Assembly (NCBI GenBank): GCA_963580455.1
Contig: OY756957.1
Location: 31,588,501 to 31,652,500 of the forward strand
DNA length: 64,000 bases
Direction of reading: 5' to 3'
Source: Euonymus europaeus
Taxonomy: Eukaryota > Streptophyta > Magnoliopsida > Celastrales > Celastraceae
Position numbers and translations under genes: made by a program. The stretch's first letter is position 1, and each line of letters opens with the position of its first letter. The notes beneath the pieces were generated by a model. The model worked only from the letters and a program-made list of their open reading frames with translations. It was not told the DNA's origin and did no database searches. Below, in pieces: positions 51,730 through 62,513 of this stretch.

Positions 51730-54700
51730 GAATTCAGAACTCGGAGTCAACGGATATTCATAAAACTGTTTACGTAAAGAAACCACATTTCGCGACTAAC
51801 TAGGTGAAACGAGACCTACTAGCCACGAGTTCTGAAATCAAAATCCGAAACTCTAGGATTGTAGAGCTCGAAAAGGAGTGTGAAATCAAACTAAAAATTA
51901 CCGAATTCAGAACTCGGAGTCAACGGATATTCATAAAACCGTTTACGTAAAGAAACCACATTTCGCGGCTAACTAGATGAAACGAGACCTACCAGCCCCG
52001 AGTTCTGAAATCAAAATCCGAAACTCCAGGATTGTAGAGCTCGAAAAGCAGTGTGAAATCAAGCTAAAAATCACAGAATTCAGAACTCGGAGTCAACGAA
52101 TATTCATAAAACTGTTTACGTAAAGAAACCACATTTCGCGGCTAACTAGGTGAAACGAGACCTACTAGCCACGAGTTCTGAAATCAAAATCCGAAAATCC
52201 AGGATTGTAGAGCTCAAAAAGGAGTGTGAAATCAAACTAAAAATTACCGAATTCAGAACTCGGAGTCAACGGATATTCATTAAACCGTTTACGTAAAGAA
52301 ACCACATTTCGTGGCTAACTAGATGAAACGAGACCTACTAGCCACGAGTTTTGAAATCGAAAACCGAAACGCCAGGATTGTAGAACTCGAAAAGCAGTGT
52401 GAAATCAAGCTAAAAATCACAGAATTCAGAACTCCGAGTCAACGGATATTCATAAAACCGTTTACGTAAACAAACCACATTTAGCGGCTAACTAGGTGAA
52501 ACGAGACCTACTTGCCACGAGTTCTGAAATATAAATCCAAAACTCCAGGATTGTAGAGCTCGAAATGGAGTGTGAAATCAAGCTAAAAATCGCAGAATTC
52601 AGAACTCGGAGTCAACGGATATTCATAAAACCGTTTACGTAAAGAAACCACATTTCGCGGCTAACTAGGTGAAAGGAGACCTACTGGCCACGAGTTCTGA
52701 AATCAAAATCCGAAACGCCAGGATTGTAGCGCTCAAAAAGCTGTGTGAAATCAAGCTAAAAATCACAGAATTCAGAACTCGGAGTAAACGGATATTCATA
52801 AAACCGTTTACGTAAAGAAACCACATTTCACGGCTAACTAGGTGAAACGAGACCTACTAGCAAAGAGTTCTGAAATCAAAATCCGAAACGCCAGGATTGT
52901 AGACCTCGAAAATTAGTGTGAATTCAAGTTAAAAATCACCGAATTCAGAACTCGGAGTCAACGGATATTCATAAAACTGTTTACGTAAAGAAACCACATT
53001 TCGCGGCTAACTAGGTGAAACGAGACCTACTAGCCACGAGTTCTGAAATCAAAAACCAAAACGCCAGGATTGTAGAGCTCAAAAAGCAGTGTGAAATCAA
53101 GCTAAAAATCACAGAATTCAGAACTCGGAGTAAACGGATATTCATAAAACCGTTTACGTAAAGAAACCACATTTCGCGGCTAACTAGGTGAAACGAGACC
53201 TACTAGCCACGAGATCTGAAATAAAAATCCGAAACTCCAGGATTGTAGAGCTCGAAAAGGAATGTGAAATCAAGCTAAAAATCACCGAATTCAGAACTCG
53301 GAGTCAACGTATATTCATAAAACCGTTTACGTAAAGAAACCACATTTCGCGGCTAACTAGATGAAACGCGACCTACTGGCCACGAGTTCTGAAATCAAAA
53401 ACCGAAACGCCAGGATTGTAGAGCTCGAAAAGCAGTGTGAAATCAAGCTAAAAATCATAGAATTCAGAACTCGGAGTAAACGGATATTCATAAAACCGTT
53501 TACGTAAAGAAACCACATTTCGCGGCTAACTAGGTGAAACGAGACCTACTAGCCACGAGTTCTGAAATCAAAATCCGAAACTCCAGGATTGTAGAGCTCG
53601 AAACGTAGTGTGAAATCAAGCTAAAAATAACCGAATTCAGAACTCGGAGTCAACGGATATTCATAAAACCGTTTACGTAAAGAAACCACATTTCGCGGCT
53701 AACTAGGTGAAACGAGACCTACTAGCCACGAGTTCTGAAATAAAAATCTGAAAAGCCAGAATTGTAGAGCTCGAAAAGGAGTGTGAAATCAAGCTAAAAA
53801 TCACCGAATTCAGAACTCGAAGTCAATGGATATTCATAAAACCGTTTACGTAAAGAAACCACATTTCGCGGCTAACTAGGTGAAACGAGACCTACTAGCC
53901 ACGAGTTCTGAAATCAAAATCCGAAACTCCAGGATTGTAGAGCTCGAAAAGGAGTGTGAAATCAAGCTAAAAATCACCGAATTCAGAACTCGGAGTCAAC
54001 GGATATTGAGAAAACCGTTTACGCAAAGAAACCCCATTTCGCGGCTAACTACGGGAAACGAGACCCACTAGCCACGAGTTCTGAAATCAGAAACCGAAAC
54101 GCCAAGATTGTAGAGCTCGAAAAGTAGTGTGAAATCAAGCTAAAAATCACCGAATTCAGAACTCGGAGTCAACGGATATTCATAAAACCGTTTACGTAAA
54201 GAAACCACATTTCGCGGCTAACTAGGTGAAACGAGACCTACTAGCCACGAGTTCTGAAATCAAAATCCGAAACTCCAGGATTGTAGAGCTCGAAAAGGAG
54301 TGTGAAATCAAATTATAAATTACCGAATTCATAACTCGGAGTCAACGGATATTCATAAAACCGTTTACGTAAAGAAACCACATTTCGCGGCTAACTAGAT
54401 GAAACGAGACCTACTAGCCACGAGTTTTGAAATCGAAAACTGAAACGCCAGGATTGTAGAGCTCGAAAAGCAGTGTGAAATCAAGCTAAAAATCACAGAA
54501 TTCAGAACTCGGAGTCAACGGATATTCATAAAACCGTTTACGTAAAGAAACCACATTTTGCGGCTAACTAGGTGAAACGAGACCTACTAGCCACGAGTTC
54601 TGAAATCAAAATCCAAAACGCCAGGATTGTAGAGCTCGAAACGTAGTGTGAAATCAAGCTAAAAATAACCGAATTCAGAACTCGGAGTCAACGGATATTC

Positions 54701-57059
54701 ATAAAACCGTTTACGTAAAGAAACCACATTTCGCGGCTAACTAGGTGAAACGAGACCTACTAGCCACGAGTTCTGAAATCAAAATCCGAAACTCCAGGAT
54801 TGTAGAGCTCGAAAAAGAGTGTGAAATCAATCTAAAAATCACAGAATTCAGAACTCGGAGTCAACGGCTATTCATAAAACCGTTTACGTAAAGAAACCAC
54901 ATTTCGCGGCTAACAAGATGAAACGCGACCTACTAGCCACGAGTTCTGAAATCAAAAACCGAAACGCCAGGATTGTAGAGCTCAATAAGCTGTGTGAAAT
55001 CAAGCTAAAAATCACAGAATTCAGAACTCGGAGTAAACGGATATTCATAAAACCGTTTACGTAAAGAAACCACATTTCACGGCTAACTAGGTGAAACGAG
55101 ACCTACTAGCAAAGAGTTCTGAAATCAAAATCCGAAATGCCAGGATTGTAGACCTCGAAAATTAGTGTGAATTCAAGCTAAAAATCACCGAATTCAGAAC
55201 TCGGAGTCAACGGATATTCATAAAACTGTTTACGTAAAGAAACCACATTTCGCGGCTAACTAGGTGAAACGAGACCTAATAGCCACGAGTTCTGAAATCA
55301 AAATTCGAAACTCCAGGATTGTAGAGCTCGAAAAGGAGTGTGAAATCAACCTAAAAATTACCGAATTCAGAACTCGGAGTCAACGGATATTCATAAAACC
55401 GTTTACGTAAAGAAACCACATTTCGCGGCTAACTAGATGAAACGAGACCTACCAGCCCCGAGTTCTGAAATCAAAATCCGAAACTCCAGGATTGTAGAGC
55501 TCGAAAAGCAGTGTGAAATCAAGCTAAAAATCACAGAATTCAGAACTCGGAGTCAACGGATATTCATAAAACTGTTTACGTAAAGAAACCACATTTCGCG
55601 GCTAACTAGGTGAAACGAGACCTACTAGCCACGAGTTCTGAAATCAAAATCCGAAAATCCAGGATTGTAGAGCTCAAAAAGGAGTGTGAAATCAAACTAA
55701 AAATTACCGAATTCAGAACTCGGAGTCAACGGATATTCATAAAACCGTTTACGTAAAGAAACCACATTTCGTGGCTAACTAGATGAAACGAGACCTACTA
55801 GCCACGAGTTTTGAAATCGAAAACCGAAACGCCAGGATTGTAGAACTCGAAAAGCAGTGTGAAATCAAGCTAAAAATCACAGAATTCAGAACTCGGAGTC
55901 AACGGATATTCATAAAACCGTTTACGTAAACAAACCACATTTAGCGGCTAACTAGGTGAAACGAGACCTACTTGCCACGAGTTCTGAAATATAAATCCGA
56001 AACTCCAGGATTGTAGAGCTCGAAATGGAGTGTGAAATCAAGCTAAAAATCGCAGAATTCAGAACTCGGAGTCAACGGATATTCATAAAACCGTTTACGT
56101 AAAGAAACCACATTTCGCGGCTAACTAGGTGAAACGAGACCTACTGGCCACGAGTTCTGAAATCAAAATCCGAAACGCCAGGATTGTAGAGCTCAAAAAG
56201 CTGTGTGAAATCAAGCTAAAAATCACAGAATTCAGAACTCGGAGTAAACGGATATTCATAAAACCGTTTACGTAAAGAAACCACATTTCACGGCTAACTA
56301 GGTGAAACGAGACCTAGTAGCAAAGAGTTCTGAAATCAAAATCCGAAAGGCCAGGATTGTAGACCTCGAAAATTAGTGTGAATTCAAGTTAAAAATCACC
56401 GAATTCAGAACTCGGAGTCAACGGATATTTATAAAACTGTTTACGTAAAGAAACCACATTTCGCGGCTAACTAGGTGAAACGAGACCTACTAGCCACGAG
56501 TTCTGAAATCAAAAACCAAAACGCCAGGATTGTAGAGCTCAAAAAGCAGTGTGAAATCAAGCTAAAAATCACAGAATTCAGAACTCGGAGTAAACGGATA
56601 TTCATAAAACCGTTTACGTAAAGAAACCACATTTCGCGGCTAACTAGGTGAAACGAGACCTACTAGCCACGAGATCTGAAATCAAAATCCGAAACTCCAG
56701 GATTGTAGAGCTCGAAAAGGAATGTGAAATCAAGCTAAAAATCACCGAATTCAGAACTCGGAGTCAACGTATATTCATAAAACCGTTTACGTAAAGAAAC
56801 CACATTTCGCGGCTAACTAGATGAAACGCGGCCTACTAGCCACGAGTTCTGAAATCAAAAACCGAAACGCCAGGATTGTAGAGCTCGAAAAGCAGTGTGA
56901 AATCAAGCTAAAAATCACAGAATTCAGAACTCGGAGTAAACGGATATTCATAAAACCGTTTACGTAAAGAAACCACATTTCGCGGCTAACTAGGTGAAAC
57001 GAGACCTACTAGCCACGAGTTCTAAAATCAAAATCCGAAACTCCAGGATTGTAGAGCTC
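50140..57059 (+). repeat. HOR domain O: 20-mer, 3,460-bp period, two copies
   Basis: About 50,140-53,599 recurs at 53,600-57,059, offset 3,460 = 20 x 173 (TAAAAATCTGAAAAGCCAG at 50,281 and 53,741; GAGACCCACT at 50,601 and 54,061). The first part of each copy overlaps the third domain-N 14-mer; the rest is a block of monomers absent from the first two 14-mers. Inside it the AGCAAAGAG monomers at 51,649 and 52,860 are 1,211 bp (seven monomers) apart, so the 20-mer itself contains a duplicated segment. Confidence 0.9.
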
Positions 57060-57669
57060 GAAAAGGAGTGTGAAATCAAGCTAAAAATCACCGAATTCAG
57101 AACTCGGAGTCAACGTATATTCATAAAACCGTTTCCGTAAAGAAACTACATTTCGCGGCTAACTAGATGAAACGAGACCTACTAGCCACGAGTTCTGAAA
57201 TCAAAAACCGAAATGCCAGGATTGTAGAGCTCGAAAAGGAGTGTGAAATCAAGCTAAAAATCACAGAATTCAGAACTCGGAGCCAACGGATATTCATAAA
57301 ACCGTTTACGTAAAGAAACCACATTTCGCGGCTAACTTGATGAAACGCGACCTACGAGCCACGAGTTCTGAAATTAAAAACCGAAACGCCAGGATTGTAG
57401 AGCTCAAAAAGCAGTGTGAAATCAAGCTAAAAATCACAGAATTCAGAACTCGAAGTAAACGGATATTCATAAAACCGTTTACGTAAAGAAACCACATTTC
57501 GCGGCTAACTAGGTGAAACGAGACCTACTAGCCACGAGTTCTGAAATCAAAATCCGAAACTCCAGGATTGTAGAGCTCGAAAAGTAGTGTGAAATCAAGC
57601 TAAAAATCACCGAATTCAGAACTCGGAGTCAACGGATATTCATAAAACCGTTTACGTAAAGAAACCACA
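57060..57669 (+). repeat. Transition from domain O to Q
   Basis: About three and a half monomers. The first unit with TTTCCGTAAAGAAACTAC appears at 57,134, the marker of the next domain, next to the TAACTTGATGAAACGCG monomer of domain O. An open frame on the - strand at 57,306-57,497 is satellite, not a gene. Confidence 0.75.
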
Positions 57670-60600
57670 TTTCGCGGGTAACTAGGTGAAACGAGACCTA
57701 CTAGCCCCGAGTTCTGAAATCAAAATCCGAAACGCCAGGATTGTAGATCTCGAAACGTAGTGTGAAATGAAGCTAAAAATAAACGAATTCAGAACTCGGA
57801 GTCAACGGATATTCATAAAACCGTTTACGTAAAGAAACCACATTTCGCGGCTAACTAGGTGAAACGAGACCTACTAGCCACGAGATCTGAAATCAAAATC
57901 CGAAACTCCAGGATTGTAGAGCTCGAAAAGGAGTGTGAAATCAAGCTAAAAATCACCGAATTCAGAACTCGGAGTCAACGTATATTCATAAAACCGTTTC
58001 GGTAAAGAAACTACATTTCGCGGCTAACTAGATGAAACGAGACCTACTAGCCACGAGTTCTGAAATCAAAAACCGAAATGCCAGGATTGTAGAGCTCGAA
58101 AAGCAGTGTGAAATCAAGCTAAAAATCACAGAATTCAGAACTCGGAGTAAACGGATATTCATAAAACCGTTTACGTAAAGAAACCACATTTCGCGGCTAC
58201 CTAGGTGAAACGAGACCTACTAGCCACGAGTTCTGAAATCAAAATCCGAAACGCCAGGATTGTAGCGCACGAAACGTAGTGTGAAATCAAGCTAAAAATC
58301 ACCGAATTCAGAACTCGGAGTCAACGGTTATTCATAAAACCGTTTACGTAAAGAAACCACATTTCGCGGCTAACTAGGTGAAACGAGACCTACTAGCCAC
58401 GAGTTCTGAAATCAAAATCCGAAACACCAGGATTGTAGAGCACGAAACGTAGTGTGAAATCAAGCTAAAAATCACCGAATTCAGAACTCGGAGTCAACGG
58501 ATATTCATAAAAACGTTTATGTAAAGAAACCACATTTCGCGGCTAACTAGATGAAACGAGACCTACTAGCCACGAGTTCTGAAATCAAAAACCAAAACGC
58601 CAGGATTGTAGAGCTCGAAAAGCAGTGTGAAATCAAGCTAAAAATCACAGAATTCAGAACTCGGAGTAAACGGATATTCATAAAACCATTTACGTAAAGA
58701 AACCACATTTCGCGGCTAACTAGGTGAAACGAGACCTACTAGCCACGAGTTCTGAAATCAAAATCCGAAATGCCAGGATTGTAGAGCATGAAACGTAGTG
58801 TGAAATCAAGCTAAAAATCACCGAATTCAGAACTCGGAGTCAACGTATATTCATAAAACCGTTTCCGTAAAGAAACCACATTTCGCGGCTAACTAGATGA
58901 AACGAGACCTACTAGCCACGAGTTCTGAAATCAAAATCCGAAACACCAGGATTGTAGAGCACGAAACGTAGTGTGAAATCAAGCTAAAAATCACCGAATT
59001 CAGAACTCGGAGTCAACGGATATTCATAAAACCGTTTACGTAAAGAAACCACATTTTGCGGCTAACTAGGTGAAACGAGACCTACTAGCCACGAGATCTG
59101 AAATCAAAATCCGAAACTCCAGGATTGTAGAGCTCGAAAAGGAGTGTGAAATCAAGCTAAAAATCACCGAATTCAGAACTCGGAGTCAACGTATATTCAT
59201 AAAACCGTTTCCGTAAAGAAACTACATTTCGCGGCTAACTAGATGAAACGAGACCTACTAGCCACGAGTTCTGAAATCAAAAACCGAAATACCAGGATTG
59301 TAGAGCTCGAAAAGCAGTGTGAAATCAAGCTAAAAATCACAGAATTCAGAACTCGGAGTAAACGGATATTCATAAAACCGTTTATGTAATGAAACCACAT
59401 TTCGCGGCAAACTAGGTGAAACGAGACCTACTAGCCACGAGTTCTGAAATCAAAAACCGAAATGCCAGGATTGTAGAGCTCGAAAAGCAGTGTGAAATCA
59501 AGCTAAAAATCACAGAATTCAGAACTCGGAGTCAACGGATATTCATAAAACTGTTTATGTAAGGAAACCACATTTTGCGGCAAACTAGGTGAAACGAGAC
59601 CTACTAGCCACGATTTCTGAACTCAAAATCCGAAACTCCAGGATTGTAGAGCTCGAAAAGTAGTGTGAAATCAAGCTAAAAATCACCGAATTCAGAACTC
59701 GGAGTCAACGGATATTCATAAAACCGTTTACGTAAAGAAACCACATTTCGCGGCTAACTAGGTGAAACGAGACCTACTAGGCACGAGATCTGAAATCAAA
59801 ATCCGAAACTCCAGTATTGTAGAGCTCGAAAAGGAGTGTGAAATCAAGCTAAAAATCACCGAATTCAGAACTCGGAGTCAACGTATATTCATAAAACCGT
59901 TTCCGTAAAGAAACTACATTTCGCGGCTAACTAGATGAAACGAGACCTACTAGCCACGAGTTCTGAAATCGAAAACCGAAACACCAGGATTGTAGAGCTC
60001 GAAAAGCAGTGTGAAATCAAGCGAAAAATCACCGAAATCAGAACTCGGAGTCAACGGATATTCATAAAACCGTTTACGTAAAGAAACCACATTTCGCGGC
60101 TAACTAGGTGAAACGAGACCTACTAGCCCCGAGTTCTGAAATCAAAATCCGAAACGCCAGGATTGTAGATCTCGAAACGTAGTGTGAAATGAAGCTAAAA
60201 ATAAACGAATTCAGAACTCGGAGTCAACGGATATTCATAAAACCGTTTACGTAAAGAAACCACATTTCGCGGCTAACTAGGTGAAACGAGACCTACTAGC
60301 CACGAGATCTGAAATCAAAATCCGAAACTCCAGGATTGTAGAGCTCGAAAAGGAGTGTGAAATCAAGCTAAAAATCACCGAATTCAGAACTCGGAGTCAA
60401 CGTATATTCATAAAACCGTTTCCGTAAAGAAACTACATTTCGCGACTAACTAGATGAAACGAGACCTACTAGCCACGAGTTCTGAAATCAAAAACCGAAA
60501 TGCCAGGATTGTAGAGCTCGAAAAGCAGTGTGAAATCAAGCTAAAAATCACAGAATTCAGAACTCGGAGTAAACGGATATTCATAAAACCGTTTACGTAA

Positions 60601-62513
60601 AGAAACCACATTTCGCGGCTACCTAGGTGAAACGAGACCTACTAGCCACGAGTTCTGAAATCAAAATCCGAAACGCCAGGATTGTAGCGCACGAAACGTA
60701 GTGTGAAATCAAGCTAAAAATCACCGAATTCAGAACTCGGAGTCAACGGTTATTCATAAAACCGTTTACGTAAAGAAACCACATTTCGCGGCTAACTAGG
60801 TGAAACGAGACCTACTAGCCACGAGTTCTGAAATCAAAATCCGAAACAACAGGATTGTAGAGCACGAAACGTAGTGTGAAATCAAGCTAAAAATCACCGA
60901 ATTCAGAACTCGGAGTCAACGGATATTCATAAAAACGTTTATGTAAAGAAACCACATTTCGCGGCTAACTAGATGAAACGAGACCTACTAGCCACGAGTT
61001 CTGAAATCAAAAACCAAAACGCCAGGATTGTAGAGCTCGAAAAGCAGTGTGAAATCAAGCTAAAAATCACAGAATTCAGAACTCGGAGTAAACGGATATT
61101 CATAAAACCATTTACGTAAAGAAACCACATTTCGCGGCTAACTAGGTGAAACGAGACCTACTAGCCACGAGTTCTGAAATCAAAATCCGAAATGCCAGGA
61201 TTGTAGAGCATGAAACGTAGTGTGAAATCAAGCTAAAAATCACCGAATTCAGAACTCGGAGTCAACGTATATTCATAAAACCGTTTCCGTAAAGAAACCA
61301 CATTTCGCGGCTAACTAGATGAAACGAGACCTACTAGCCACGAGTTCTGAAATCAAAATCCGAAACACCAGGATTGTAGAGCACGAAACGTAGTGTGAAA
61401 TCAAGCTAAAAATCACCGAATTCAGAACTCGGAGTCAACGGATATTCATAAAACCGTTTACGTAAAGAAACCACATTTTGCGGCTAACTAGGTGAAACGA
61501 GACCTACTAGCCACGAGATCTGAAATCAAAATCCGAAACTCCAGGATTGTAGAGCTCGAAAAGGAGTGTGAAATCAAGCTAAAAATCACCGAATTCAGAA
61601 CTCGGAGTCAACGTATATTCATAAAACCGTTTCCGTAAAGAAACTACATTTCGCGGCTAACTAGATGAAACGAGACCTACTAGCCACGAGTTCTGAAATC
61701 AAAAACCGAAATACCAGGATTGTAGAGCTCGAAAAGCAGTGTGAAATCAAGCTAAAAATCACAGAATTCAGAACTCGGAGTAAACGGATATTCATAAAAC
61801 CGTTTATGTAATGAAACCACATTTCGCGGCAAACTAGGTGAAACGAGACCTACTAGCCACGAGTTCTGAAATCAAAAACCGAAATGCCAGGATTGTAGAG
61901 CTCGAAAAGCAGTGTGAAATCAAGCTAAAAATCACAGAATTCAGAACTCGGAGTCAACGGATATTCATAAAACTGTTTATGTAAGGAAACCACATTTTGC
62001 GGCAAACTAGGTGAAACGAGACCTACTAGCCACGAGTTCTGAACTCAAAATCCGAAACTCCAGGATTGTAGAGCTCGAAAAGTAGTGTGAAATCAAGCTA
62101 AAAATCACCGAATTCAGAACTCGAAGTCAACGGATATTCATAAAACCGTTTACGTAAAGAAACCACATTTCGCGGCTAACTAGGTGAAACGAGACCTACT
62201 AGGCACGAGATCTGAAATCAAAATCCGAAACTCCAGTATTGTAGAGCTCGAAAAGGAGTGTGAAATCAAGCTAAAAATCACCGAATTCAGAACTCGGAGT
62301 CAACGTATATTCATAAAACCGTTTCCGTAAAGAAACTACATTTCGCGGCTAACTAGATGAAACGAGACCTACTAGCCACGAGTTCTGAAATCGAAAACCG
62401 AAACACCAGGATTGTAGAGCTCGAAAAGCAGTGTGAAATCAAGCGAAAAATCACCGAAATCAGAACTCGGAGTCAACGGATATTCATAAAACCGTTTACG
62501 TAAAGAAACCACA
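57670..62513 (+). repeat. HOR domain Q: second, unrelated 14-mer of 2,422 bp, two copies
   Basis: AGCGCACGAAACG at 58,264 and 60,686, TTTCCGTAAAGAAACTAC at 59,210 and 61,632 and at 59,902 and 62,324, and GTAGATCTCGAAACG at about 57,745 and 60,167 are all 2,422 bp apart. Monomer types (CACGAGATCTG, CAACGTATATTC, TTTCCGTAAAG, TATGTAATGAAACC, GAACTCAAAATCC) differ from domain N, so the shared length is not shared ancestry of the unit. The two copies differ by few bases (CAACAGG for CACCAGG at about 60,847). Confidence 0.92.
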
